Below are positions 11,405 through 23,545 of a stretch of 64,000 nt of DNA, in pieces. The DNA is taken from the NCBI GenBank assembly GCA_019054805.1, contig JAHQIY010000014.1:62001-126000 (forward strand), read 5' to 3'. The stretch is from Brachionus manjavacas. Lineage: Eukaryota > Rotifera > Eurotatoria > Ploima > Brachionidae. Both the position numbers and the translations under genes were made by a program. The stretch's first letter is position 1. The number at the start of each line of letters is the position of its first letter. The notes under the pieces were generated by a model. It saw only the letters and a program-made list of their open reading frames with translations. It made no database searches and had not been told where the DNA came from.

Positions 11405-12490
11405 AAATCTATATATTTATTTCTTTTTTTGCGTTAATAGCCTTGGATATTCCATGGCAAAAAAGCTTTATGTTTTTTAATTGTCTCATGAAAATTAGAT
11501 TATCTATGAAAAACTCCTTCTTAATTTTCCTTATTTGGTTGTTCATAAATATGCCTTGGACATTCCAAGACATTATTTTGAAATACCTGTTGAGTGTTTG
11601 AACGCTTAATTTTTTGTAAAAATTTATATACCTAGATTCTGATATATTTATTTCTTTTTTTGCGTTAATAGCCTTGGATATTCCATGGCAAAAAAGCTTT
11701 ATGTTTTTTAATTGTCTCATGATAATTAGATTATCTATGAAAAAATCCTTCTTAATTTTCCTTATTTGGTTGTTCATAAATATGCCTTGGACATTCCATG
11801 ACATTATTTTGAAATACCTGTTGAGTGTTTGAACGCTTAATTTTTTGTAAAAATTTATATACCTAGATTCTGATATATTTATTTCTTTTTTTTGCGTTAA
11901 TAGCCTTGGATATTCCATGGCAAAAAAGCTTTAAGTTTTTTAATTGTCTCATGATAATTAGATTATCTATTAAAAAATCCTTCTTAATTTTCCTTATTTG
12001 GTTGTTCATAAATATGCCTTGGACATTCCATGACATTATTTTGAAAAACCTGTTGAGTGTTTGAACGCTTAATTTTTTGTAAAAATTTATATACCTAGAT
12101 TCTGATATATTTATTTCTTTTTTTGCGTTAATAGCCTTGGATATTCCATGGCAAAAAAGCTTTATGTTTTTTAATTGTCTCATGATAATTAGATTATCTA
12201 TGAAAAAATCCTTCTTAATTTTCCTTATTTGGTTGTTCATAAATATGCCTTGGACATTCCATGACATTATTTTGAAATACCTGCTGAGTGTTTACTATGA
12301 ATTTATTTGCCTAGGATCTGATATATTTTTGGCTACTTGAAGTTGATGGTCAATTCAAGATATCATTTCAATTTCTCAGTACATTAAAATAATGATATTT
12401 TGAATTGATCATCAACTTCAGGATGCGATATTTTTCCTTTTTTTTGCGTTAGTTGCATTGGATTTTCCATGGCAAAAAAGCTTTATGTTT
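11405..12490. repeat. Tandem repeat, about 233-bp unit, right copy
   Basis: Same array as 605-1690. Units begin near 11409, 11640, 11871 and 12107, with a degenerate one near 12430. Internal units carry the same substitutions as in the left copy (for example AAACCTGTTG in unit three), so the array predates the large duplication. Confidence 0.8.
12336..12421. repeat. Long hairpin (inverted repeat), right copy
   Basis: Identical to the structure at 1531-1615: arms 12336-12368 and 12391-12421 around a loop of about 22 bases. Confidence 0.75.
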
Positions 12491-12692
12491 TTTAATTTCA
12501 AATCGTAATTCATTATTAGGAAATGAATTTAATTATACATACCTGAGAGTAATTTGAAGAAAAGGATGAATTTTATGATATTGGTTGATAAGCTTCTTTC
12601 TCTTTGCTTTCTAGTGAGTTATTATGTTCATAAAATTTTTTGAACAAACATAATCCTGTTAGCTTTATTTTTGGAGGATTCAGCTAATAATT

Positions 12693-13087
12693 TTATTTAT
12701 TTAATTTATTTTTACAAATACTATTTTTTTTTACATTTTTGTTGACATTTCTGCACTCAATGAATTCTTTCTCAACTGTTTGATTATATTCTTCTTTTGA
12801 ATTGTATAAAAGGAATTTTCTTGTTTGTGAATCAAAATAAACATCTTGAATCAAATCAACCATTGATTCAACATCAAAAAACTCAAGATCGTTTTCTTAA
12901 AATATAATTTTAAATAAAATATTTAGTTTGTTTTGTTTATAATACCTTTTAAATAATTTAAAAAATCATTTTTCTCAAAATTTTTATGTTCAAATTTCGA
13001 ATCAGCATTTTTTAAAGCTAGATAGCCCTTAAAATAAAATGCTCTCTCTTGATTTTTTCTTCTTCTATTATTTTGTTTATTATTCAT
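12693..13087 (-). CDS. Small two-exon orphan gene, right copy
   Basis: Exons 13087-12946 and 12895-12693 are joined by a 50-base GT-AG intron; the joined frame is 345 nt, 114 residues. The first exon is strongly basic (RRRKNQERAF). The second is acidic and aromatic (DLEFFDVESMVDLIQDVYFD) with a Lys/Asn-rich tail. The two copies differ only at the C-terminus through a T-run at 12724. No family recognised. It could be the 5' part of the heptad-repeat gene if a transcript splices across the 233-bp array, but I cannot show that. Confidence 0.55.
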
Positions 13088-13322
13088 TATTCTTCGTTAT
13101 ATAATCTATATTTTTTATAGAAATTGTTTATTGGTTATATTATTTAAGGCTTTATATTTATCCCTATTCACTTATGATTTGGCACAGAGGTAACTAAATT
13201 TAGTTGATCATCTTAATAAAAATTAGTTACAATTCTAAACTGCTTTTTTTTAAAAGTTGGCTCCCTAATTAGCTTGTTATACTCCAAATTTTGTTCATAT
13301 AAGTCCTGTCTACTGTCTATTC

Positions 13323-13520
13323 TCAATAATTAACAGCATGTCTCAAATCTTGGCCAAAGTCTTGACTTAAGGCGAGCACTTCTTGATCACGGAGCCAGTT
13401 GGCAAGCACCACGGCCTCTCTTTCAAACTGGAAAACAGTCAACATGGCGTTAGGGTTACTCATGTTACGTAAGTACTTGGTCACTAGCACAAGCGGTAAT
13501 TTTTGCTCTTCCATTTAGGA
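13323..13520 (-). pseudogene. Spectrin-repeat-like exon fragment, right copy
   Basis: Same frame and sequence as 2516-2713, including the SQDFGQDL ending. Between it and 13729 another minus-strand frame stays open and reads like the second half of a MAM domain (GDFWLRNLIDIPNGQPFEV), so two unrelated gene pieces abut here. Confidence 0.5.
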
Positions 13521-13728
13521 TCTGGTTCATTTGATATTGACCATCTGAGAGTACAATTTCACCTGTCAAATAAAGTTCTTCACCTTCATCATCATCGTTA
13601 CCTAAAAAATTTGATAAAATTCGTACTTTATTTTTTTTTAAGTTGGATTTTACTTCAAAAGGTTGGCCATTCGGGATATCAATTAAATTTCTCAGCCAAA
13701 AATCTCCTTGATTAACATTTACAGACCT

Positions 13729-16700
13729 GAAAATGTTGGTCCGCTAAAACGCTTCCATTTGACCAAAGTATTTGATTCAACAGTCCAATCACATAATGAA
13801 TGATCAAAGGTACATCTAAATAGATAGTTAATATTCATTAATTTTATAATTAATAAATTATTTTTTATTCATAATTATTTTTTAAAAGTTTTAAATTTTC
13901 ACATAAAAAATTTTTATTTTAAATACTTGTGATAAGAAGAGCACAAAGGTCCAATCTCATCCGAATAATCACCACAATCATCTACAAAATCACAATATCG
14001 GTCCATGGGCACACAATTGCCTCTTTTGCACTTAAAATCATCTTGTGCACAAGTGTTGTTCAAGTAAGGCAAAGCACAATTTTCAAAAGAAACATCATCA
14101 ATCACAATAAAACCAAAAGAATTCTGATTTTTCATCCCTTCAAAAATAATTTCAAATTGATTTGAAACAGAGCCCAAGTCAATGACAGCTTGACTCCAGT
14201 CCAAAGTAGATCTGTCTCTTCTGTAAATCATTACTTTGTCTGTTGCCAAAGACAACGAAACATTTAAAGTTTCAGAGTTGCCACCTTCCATTCTAAACCA
14301 AAATTTTATGTGACATGTTGAACTGGCGAAAGGCAAAGCTGGAGAATAGAGACTGGCCGGTTGGTTCAAAGCTCCATTGTTGGTCGTCACAGCCATGTAA
14401 TATCCAGATTGATTGTTAAATGTATGGTCTGCATCAGGTCCGATATTAGACCCGCTCATAGATTTTCTAGCCCTTGTCCATTTATAACTACCTGAGCTCT
14501 TCTCAAGCCATCCGCACAAATCACTGTCTTCAAAAGTGCAGCTACCACAATTTTTTCATCTTGACCATTTGCACAATCACTTTTAAAATCACAAACTAAA
14601 TTTGAATCGATAAATTGTCCATTTGTACAATCAAATTGTCCTTGAGGGTTTGGTGGACCTTGGCATGTTCCATTGTAGAAATAAACATCATCAATGGCTA
14701 ATTGTCCTTTTAAATTATTCGGATTTGGACCAGTTATTCCCTCAACAACAATGCTGAACGGATAGTTTATATTCGGCAGTTGAACTTCTTTAAAAAACCA
14801 ATTGTCTCCATTGTATTCATTTGTAGAACTATAGTGTTCCACTACAGAGCCTATGTAGCCTTTGTTTTTGCTCTTTATTTTGAGTGTAGCAAAATGTTTT
14901 GAATTTGTTAACAAATAAAATTGTAAACATTGTGTCCAAAAACAAAAATGAGCCATATGCTGTTCCAAGAGTATGATCAAATGATGGAATATCCCAGTTA
15001 GCCAAAGTTGAGCCAAGTTCTCCATTCAAAAGTACCCAATCGAAATCACTTCCGGCTACATTGGTATATCCACACAAATTCTCATTTTCAAATGTACACG
15101 AAGCTATGGGATCACATGATCTAAAGTCAATGTTTATGTCATCAAGCCACACTTGTCCATCATTGACACCTTGGTCAACTAGTTCAAAAACAATTTGATA
15201 CGCAGCCGAATAGGACAAAGTTGCTCGGCCCAAAGACCACTCTTTGCCTCGGTCTCCTTTGGCACTGAACATAGCCTTGTTGTTGTAATTTCCAAATGAA
15301 TAAGTTCTTATATTGAATTGAATATCTCCTTGGGTTTTGTACCAGAAGTTGACACAAAGAGTGGTAGCTGGATAAAGTGGAGATAAAAATCTTGCCATTC
15401 GATTCATTATATGAGGACTAATTGACTTGGCAAGCATATAGTGACCAATTTCAGAGCCATAGCTGTGATCTAAATCTTCATTTCTTCCCTGAACGCGATT
15501 CCATTGAATAGCAGCACTCAAATCGTTCTTATAGCCACACAAATCAACAGATTCAAAGTCACATGTATTTGTTATTGGACAATTTCCATCGTTGTATGCA
15601 ACATCATCAATAGCTATGTCACCAAGAGCACCTGAACCCACTAAGCCTTCGATAACGATCCAAATTCTGTGTCTGTAGTGTGGTCAGCTGATGGTCCAGT
15701 CAAAAATGTTTGAGTTCTTCCTTTGTTTGTTTGCCATTTGAAATCAGCCTGGGAATCATGGGTCCAGTAGCATGTGTTGTTTTGATCAAAGTTACAATCG
15801 ACCGGATTGGCAGGATATGTTATTGTGGTCGACCTGGTCGAAACACTCACCGATGTTGCTGCTCCACATGGACTTGTCGAATAGGACAAATCATCTAAAG
15901 CTATGTCACCTCGATACCCATCTCCAATAATTCCCTCCAAATAAATTCTAAACTCACTTCTATTTGTTACATTCAACAAAAGATGCTGCCACGCAAAGCC
16001 TTGCTCTCCAGTAAAGTTCCTCAACAATTTCTTTCCACTAACCTCATCTTCCATGTAAACATTAAACTTGTAAACATCCAATCCATGCATAAAATACCAT
16101 AGACCAAAACAACCATTATCAACTGCATCTACATAATCACTGATCAAAACAGCTTTATCATTTAACTTTGCCGGATAGCTAGATTCCAAAAACAAATAAA
16201 CACCTTCATCAGTGCCTAGTGTTACGTCCACATTGGGACCTGTGTCATACGAATCAGTTTCGCCTTGATTCAAAAGCCAGTCAAAGTCATCATCAGCCGA
16301 ATGCTGCCAGGCACATATTGAAAATTCCTCAAAATTACAATTCAAACTTGACTCACATTTGCCACTCTTGATATTTACATCATCAATGCCAATAATGGCA
16401 TCTCTTAATTGACTAGCAGACAAAATTTGCGCCTCAAATTTGACTGAATAGTCAAAATTAGTGCTGAATGTGTGATCGATTTGAGCTTGACCAAAGCGCC
16501 ATGTGCTTTGCAAAGTAGATGGCTTGGACCATTTGAGAGTGGAAGTGGTACCTTGAGTCTCATAAAAACTTAGACTGGTGGTGTTCACAAATGCTGAACT
16601 GCTCAAAACATACCAAAATTCAACACATTCCAAATTGTTTGTCCTAAAGAGTGGACTTGTGAGAACGGCTTTGCTATTTTGTTTTATATTAGTGGACATA

Positions 16701-19242
16701 AAAACATAGGCTATGGAGCCTTCATTGGTCAAGAGTGTGTGATCAATTAGCTGATTGTTTGGTATTCCTCTAAGCCAGACCAAATCCACACTTGAGTCAT
16801 TTAAATTTTGAAATTGGCACAGGTCAGCCTCGAAGTCACATGAGCGCTGGACAGGACACGCTCCATCATAGCTTAGTATGTCATCTATGGCAATGTCTCC
16901 TTTGGAATTGTAATCAGCAACGCCTTCAAATACCACTCGCCATGGACCGATGGGTCGCAGTGTTTTTTCACTCTGGTACCATCTTCTTGCCAATGAGCCA
17001 TATTTACTCCATATCAATTGTCTGTTAAAATTAGCTGCACCAATGGACGGATACACGTCCATGTACACATTCAGCTTGTACACATCTATGCCAAACATGT
17101 GATACCAAAAACTGAGACAAATAGTTTTATTTATTGACAAGGTTTGAATTGATGAGAGGAGACGGCCAGAAGAGCCTCGGGTGCTTGAATAGCTGGGCTT
17201 GAAAAGAGCGTAGTAGCCGAGTCCAGTGGTGTGATCACCAATTGGTCCTGTGTTGGAGTACGAGTCCGATTTGTTGGCTTTGCGCTGCCAATTCAACTTA
17301 TTGCTCGGATCGTTTGAATATCCACAAAGTGTTTGCTCAAAAGTGCACTTTAGATCCACATCGACCAAAGTTGAATTTGGCGAACAATTGATGAATTCAA
17401 CATCATCAATGGCAATGTCTGTGTAGTTGAAATTTGACAACCAGGTGTAAATGACACATCATCAATTCCAATGTCACCATATATACCATTTCCCACTATT
17501 CCTTCAATTATAATATCGAATGGTGAAGAGGACAGAATTTTTATGTCAGCTCGTTCCCAATAATTTCCACTCTCTCTGTTTCTGGTGAACAAAATTTTCT
17601 CATTGCCAATCGATGTCCTCAAGTAAATGTTCAAACTTCCCATGGTACTTCCGAACATGTGGTAGAAAACTCTCATCTCACAATTTCCAGAGCTAGTTGA
17701 CATAAAAGTGGACGAGACAAGACGAGCTTTTTGTCCTTTTTGTACTCCGCTTGATTTCATGTAGGCATATTGTCCTCGCCAAGTACCAGTGGTGTGATCC
17801 CGGCGCGGACCAGTTCTGAAAGTTGATGTTTGACCTTTTTTCAAAATCCATTTAAAATCTCCTGCTAAATCATGTTTCCAATCACACAAACTGGTCTCAA
17901 AGTCACACTGGTTGTATCCATTGCAGTTCAGTTCATCTGAGTTGTCACCACAATCGTCAATCAAATCACACACTTGGTTGTTGGAAACACAGGCTTTTCG
18001 TTGACATGTAAAATAATCACTGGGACAAGTTGGTCTTTGAACAGGAAATTCACAATTAACCAATTTAAAGTCGTCTATGGCCAAGTCGTGGTCTCTGTTT
18101 GTGTTGTATCTGAATCCATCTATTTCGAATTGGAATGAGTTGGTGATCCGTCCAATTGGTATTCTCACATAGGTCCATCTGTCTCCATAATCTCCCATGA
18201 ACTCGCCAAGAAGAGAGTACTTTTTGCTCTCTAGCAAATAAATGTCCAAGTCGTCCGAGTCGCCGAACATGTGAAAATAGAATTCGAGCTCACAAGTCGA
18301 GCTGCATGGTTTTAGCTCTTGTTTTAGTCTGAGTGATGCCAAGTCGTAGTAAAACGAGTCGCCACTGTTTATGAAGTCAAGTTGCATGTAGTGACCAAAA
18401 GGGTTCTTGAGTGTGTTGTCAATGCTGGGTCCGTTGTTTGATTGTTTGGCCTGGGTTCGGTTCCATAGCAGCGAGCCGTCACTGACATCCTCATATTGAC
18501 AAGTTGAATTTTCAAAATTGCAATCAGCACACACTTTTTCGTCCAGTCCATCCGCACAATCATTTATAAAATCACACTTTTTTTCCACTGGTATAAAAGT
18601 GCCATCGCCGCATCCAAATTGAGTGCCGGGCTCGGGTGGCAAAGTCACCTCTGAACAGTTCACATTGTACAAATAGAGATCGTCTATAGATAAGTCTAGG
18701 TTTTGATCCTTGAATTCGGCCTCTAGGTAAATTTCATAGTTTGTGCCTGTTTCGCCAAAAGAAATGACTGCTTGCTTCCATTTGGCATCTGAGTCTGGTT
18801 TTAGGGAGGACTCGAGCGACAGTGAAGAGTTGGGATACATTTTGCGGTAGATGTTTAAGCTGCCAGTGTTAGCTTGACCATTCAGGGTGTAAAAAAGCTC
18901 AGACAAGAACCGTTCAGGTAATTTTGAGCAATTATTGTTTGGGAAAAAATGCGCGAGGATTTGTTTGCTACTTTCATGTCATAGCCTGGATTCATCCATA
19001 GGAAATGTCCATATTTGTTGTTTAAAGTAGTGTCTGCTTGAACACTTGTTTGAGGATATATCTGGGCTAACTGCTGGCCAGTTATTCGCAATAGATTGAA
19101 TTTGTTTGATGGTTCTTCTTGCCAATTACACAGCGAATCTTCAAAAGAACATTGAGCTGGTTTGCTACATGGTCCGCGCGTGTCTATGAATATGGCTATG
19201 TCGCCAGTAAATGAAGAACCCACTATGCCTTCAAAAACAACC
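13729..19242 (-). CDS. MAM and LDL-receptor class A domain protein, right copy, frame-broken
   Basis: Running right to left from an AG acceptor at 19243 (the 5' end is not found), the order is: tail of a MAM domain; MAM; LDLa ([16 protein letters not shown]); MAM; LDLa ([16 protein letters not shown]); MAM; a MAM tail; three full MAM domains between about 17345 and 15860; a MAM with its centre missing; a full MAM; another MAM with a gap; LDLa; MAM; LDLa; and the start of a last MAM reached through an intron (donor 13926, acceptor before 13815). These are Cys-paired extracellular adhesion modules. The longest uninterrupted stretches are 518 and 599 residues. Breaks occur at a six-A run near 18894-18899, at about 17442, 15660 and 14881-14936, and at a six-T run at 14551. 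No transmembrane segment is visible. The shared lesions suggest decay before duplication, or systematic assembly error. Confidence 0.75.
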
Positions 19243-19360
19243 TTAAAAAAAACATTATTAAGAAATTATTTATTTAGAGCAAATGTTTTTATTGTAAAAA
19301 AAAGTTGATATATAGTGTTTTTTTAGGATTTAAGTTCATCTAGTATCTTAACTAGTTTTT
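19051..19360. other. Unique sequence right of the duplication
   Basis: 19051-19242 is MAM-gene coding sequence present only in the right copy. From 19243 to 19360 I see only AT-rich sequence with an acceptor-like polypyrimidine tract (minus strand) directly before the exon. Confidence 0.6.
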
Positions 19361-19645
19361 TTAACACATCAAATTGTTGTGTTGTGCTGAACGTTGGGCA
19401 AGCTTGTTCAGGTCAGCGAAGGACTTTTTTTCGAATTGTTCCAAGGCGGGCATGTCAGAGGACTTGAGGATTTTGGTGAGGTCGCGACACCACATTGTCT
19501 GAGATACGGTCAATAATATTTGAGATGGCCATCGGCTCAGCCATTCTTAGCGCACTGAACTCTCAAAAATACCAAGCAATTGCTTCATTATGCGCTTTAG
19601 ATTGGAGAACATTGCTTCGTCCACTTTGCCCAGCCATTCTTCCAC
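19361..19645 (-). pseudogene. Axonemal dynein heavy-chain linker-region fragment
   Basis: The minus strand encodes VEEWLGKVDEAMFSNLKRIM, then PSQILLTVSQTMWCRDLTKI, and further an E-Q-F-E-K-K-S-F-A-D-L-N-K-L segment. This is the characteristic conserved stretch N-terminal to the motor of axonemal dynein heavy chains (E-A-M-F...L-K, then P-x-Q-V/I-x-L-T-x-S-Q-x-M-W-C-R-D). A TAA at 19547-19549 interrupts the frame between Arg and Glu-Trp, and it stops at 19363. It is a single-exon-sized piece with no neighbouring dynein exons. It directly abuts a retrotransposon fragment at about 19645-19650, so it may be a captured or rearranged exon. Confidence 0.7.
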
Positions 19646-19647
19646 GT

Positions 19648-20495
19648 TTCAAAACCGTTATCCTCCTGGTCTTTTATCAAAAACTCCATAAAGCATACAT
19701 GACACTGAATGTCCAAATTTATTTTTTCTGTTTTGCCGACTACCATGCTTATTGTATTATCAGCTGTTTTAATTTTCGAACTGAATGGTTAAATTCTTAA
19801 TCCAAAATTATTTACAGTTTTTCTTGAAATAAAAGAGCTAGTGCATTCGCTGTCGATAGCGAACTTAACTGGTTTACCGTCTACAAGACCATCTATTCTC
19901 AGTAGGTTACCTGTTGTTCAAGCGTATACGTATTAAGTATCAAGATTACGATTGTTTGTCTCTGGTTCTTCCGTTTCTTCTGCTAAGTATGATTTCTTCA
20001 GGTTGCTTCATTTTCCTTTGTTCTGATTCCTTTCATAATTTGATTTGTTATTGTTCTCGCCGCTAAACAATTTCATTTTGCAATCTGCTTTAATGTGGCC
20101 TGGTTTTTTACATCTGTAACAGACAGGGATTTTACCTCTATCATCTGTTTTATTATTTTCGTATTTTCCTCTATCAACTTCTTTCTCTCTTAACTTATAG
20201 ATAATAAGTTAAGAGATGATTTTAAGCTCTTCTTATAATTGTTTCTTGAATAATAAACGGGTACTGGCTTATTAACACTCCACGTACTCCCACTGAATAT
20301 CCTAGCTTGAGTATCGTCTAGTGTCTTGACATTTTTGCTTTCCAACTCCGCTCTAACGCGGGGGTAAACCGCATCTAAAAACATCCATACCAACTCGAAC
20401 AACAAGCAAATTTTATCCCCCTCAATTACAAGCGTTCCTATCAAAGGCAGAGTTTTTACTGATGGTAGATTTATGAGTTTTTTTTTATAATTCAA
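19648..20495 (-). mobile_element. LTR-retrotransposon Gag and protease fragment
   Basis: Reading right to left: a Gag C-terminal stretch (20495-20190); a CCHC zinc knuckle (20080-20122; CYRCKKPGHIKADC, spacing C-x2-C-x4-H-x4-C); then a retropepsin-like segment around 19660-19920 with FAIDSECTSSFISRK. The catalytic D-S/T-G is here D-S-E, and stops interrupt the linker at about 19925-19960. The element is thus a dead fragment of a Gypsy- or BEL-like retrotransposon; reverse transcriptase, integrase and LTRs are absent. It joins the dynein fragment on the left. Confidence 0.7.
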
Positions 20496-23077
20496 AATAA
20501 TCTATGAAAATTAGTCGATCTAAATAATCGTAAATAAGATATGAAAAATGGAATATTTAAAACCAATTTTTATACACGTCCTTATACAATACAAATAACT
20601 ATACAATTAGTTTGCATTAAAACAAACTATGGCACTTTTTTCTGGAAATGAATCACTTTGAAAAAAATGAATTCTAATTTTAAACTAATTTTAACGGCAT
20701 TGATAAAACCAATTTTATTTAAAACATTACTTTTTTGCAAAAACTTTTTATAAATATTACTTTCAGGTACATTTAAAAAATAAAATGAATAAATTGTTGC
20801 CACGAAAAAAATTTAATTAATTTATTTAACCAAGAACTCACAAAGATTAATTGGAGAATTTTAATGGATACTTTTACATTTTTACATATTCATTTATAAG
20901 AATCAAATCGGATCGATTTTTTTAAAGGACTAACGTAAAAGAATGATTAAAAACCTATATTTTGAAAATGTTTTGCTTCTATTCCCAAAGATCTGAATTT
21001 AATTTTTAAATTTGGCGATGCAGAAGAAAATTTGCGCAAAATGGAAATTCTTCTAATTGGAAAAAATCTGACGAAAATAAAGTTTCTAGTTTCTTTCCAT
21101 AATCAATGCAGCAAGCGGCTTCTTCAGCCAAGTTACGATCGATCACCTTTTATGTATGCGTCTACTTTTCACATCCGTATTCACATTTAAAACCCAAAAA
21201 TAATTAAATCGGAAGTTAATTTTTGTGCTTGATAGACGAGTGGTATAACCTAGCTTTTATTTACAAATTGGTAAATGTCAATCAGAAGGGCGTTATAAAA
21301 TTATAGATGAACGTCGGACTGGATGAATATCTCACTGATAATGTCAAGATCTACTGGGTTGCCCTATTTTTTCGAATATTCAATAATTTTTAAATGCTAA
21401 TTTAAAAAAATAGAATAACAAAATCACCATATTTTAACAAACACATTGATATTCTTAATTAAAGAATATTCAAACAGCTGAACAGACACTTGAACAGGAA
21501 AACAGCACGACGTTAATAGTTTTCAAAAAATAATAATTCGATTAGTGCCGCAAAATCACATGATGTAACTGAAAAGAATTAAATATTCAAAGCCCTTTGA
21601 AGTGATTTAATCCAAAGAAATGTAGGTTTAACCAGTTTTACAAGCCGTTAATTATGAAAGAAGCTTTCTTTTTGAACGCTTTTTAAAGCTAAATAAGATA
21701 AATAAAGTAATTAAAGTTTGAAAGGTAAAGAAAATTTAAATAGTTTTTGATGCCAGTTAATCAAGTAAAAATAAAATCGTTTTTAAAAACAATGACCTAA
21801 TGATCTTTGAATTCAAGCCAAATCTTATTTATTTTTATCTAATCAGAAATATTATCTTTTATTTGTTCTATCACAACATTTTAATTTATTTCGATATTTT
21901 TAAAAAAGATCAAGTAATTTTCGCAGTTCAACCTATCACATCTATCTACAATTAAACCTTTTGATTCTTATTAGCAGAACCGAACGATTAATTTTACAGA
22001 CCGAAATAAACTATAAGAGCACAGCTACATACTAGTCTTCAAAATTAAAATGATTTTTCTACTTTATACTTTCGAATGACAGAACAGCTCAACTACTTTT
22101 CCTTAATAAGAATCATGACATTTAGACTTTTTAATTAAAATTTTTTAGAAAAATATAGTCTAAATATTATTATTTTTAATTTTTTATTTGACTTTTAAAA
22201 CAGTAATAATCAGTGTTTGAATTTCAATTACTGATTAAAAGTCATTATAAAAAAAAATTAGCAAAAAATTTTAGTTTTCCAAACTTAAAGATAATAATTA
22301 TTAAAAGATAAGATATATTTTATACGAAGCGAATCTTGGTTGAAATTTAGTATAAATATCTAAATCTTTTTTTAATAAGTTTTAATTAGTAATAATCTTT
22401 TTTTTGATTTAAAAACGCAATTAAATATGTACGATAAAAAGGAAATAAAGATTTGCATTGAATTTTTCCATGTTTCATTTTTCATTAGAATCGATTTTTT
22501 TAACCATTATTAATTTGATTGATTGACAGTTAGATTGAAAATGGCCTCTCAGTATTTTGGATTAAAGTTTTCTTATTTTAGTAAACGAAATAGGGTCTTT
22601 CTGTCATGGTCTTTTTCTAGAAGTATTTCCAACTTAATTATTCAAGAGACTTGAATAAATTTAAAAACTAACTGACCTGATACTATTTATTGAATTGAAA
22701 AAGAGATTTGTTGAAGAAATTTTGAATAATTCAGTTGCAATGGGTATCGAATCGTCATAGAAGTCTCACTAAGTAATTCCGTTTTCAGACTGCTCGAAGA
22801 AAATGGAGTAGGGTTCTAAATCAGTACCTATCGACAAATTTAACCGAATTTTTTAATTCGATTTTAAATTTTTCAAATTATTATATTTTTATTTTATTTT
22901 ACATTTTTCTTTAATTTTAGATCCCTTTCTAATAAAATGAAGATTTAGCTTGTCAAAAATATGGAAATTTAATAGATTAGCTATATATTATAAATGTGAA
23001 GCTTTTTTTATGCAATATTTTTTTAAATACTGGTTTATTAAATTTAAAGTTTTAGTCTCATGGACATGTTGGATCAT
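20496..23077. other. Long AT-rich stretch without recognisable genes
   Basis: No open frame with domain character, no tRNA or rRNA and no clear repeat was found on either strand. Base composition is strongly AT with many short A and T runs. Confidence 0.6.
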
Positions 23078-23545
23078 TCAGTGAAAAAAACCCAACCAGA
23101 AACCAAAGCCAAACGAAAAACAAAACTTGACCTTTAAATCATTTACTCTAAATTTTCGGCACGGGTAAAACCAAAAACCTAAACCCTAAACCCAAATACC
23201 GATGAATAACATATCCAAAACTCAAAAAACCAAAAAAAATACCAGTACTTCCAATAATTCAAATAAATTAACCCAACAAGAAACAAAAGCCAAACAAAAA
23301 ACAAAACTTGATCTTTGAATCATTCATTCTAATTTATTGGGACGGTTATAACCGAAAACCAATACAAAACCAAACCTGACCTTTTAAATTTATGTAAAAA
23401 AAACCAAACCTTTGTGTCAGATACCCTAACCCTAACCCTAACCTAACCCTAACCCTAAACCCTAAACAAAAGCCAAACAAAAAATAAAACTTGATATTTT
23501 AATCATTCATTCTAATTTATTGGGACGGTTATAACCGAAAACTTG
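23078..23545. repeat. Subtelomere-like satellite, about 190-bp period, three units
   Basis: Three related units begin near 23088, 23270 and 23461. Each has AAACAAAAGCCAAAC, then AAAACTTGAT, then ATCATTCATTCTAATTTATT, and a GGACGGTTATAACCGAAAAC palindromic end. Telomere-like CCCTAA words sit between and inside the units. Confidence 0.7.
23423..23466. repeat. Interstitial telomere-like tract (CCCTAA)n
   Basis: About seven CCCTAA units with occasional CCTAA or CCCTAAA variants; the complement is TTAGGG. The tract is embedded in the 190-bp satellite and lies about 75 bases before a Rep-like fragment starts. Confidence 0.9.

Larger units (their letters stand above)
10804..19050. repeat. Tandem duplication, right copy
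   Basis: Counterpart of 1-8243. The unit probably begins at 8244, so the JAMM-like gene and the C-terminal half of the heptad-repeat gene (8244-10803) would also be repeated left of the window. Beyond 19050 the MAM gene carries on into its genuine upstream part, so this copy retains the original 5' side. Gene order and strand are the same as in the left copy. Confidence 0.9.

Noticed and set aside
20496-23077. Possible hidden genes in the 2.6-kb gap
   Set aside because: Both strands were checked for exon-like frames with splice sites; only short random openings were found.
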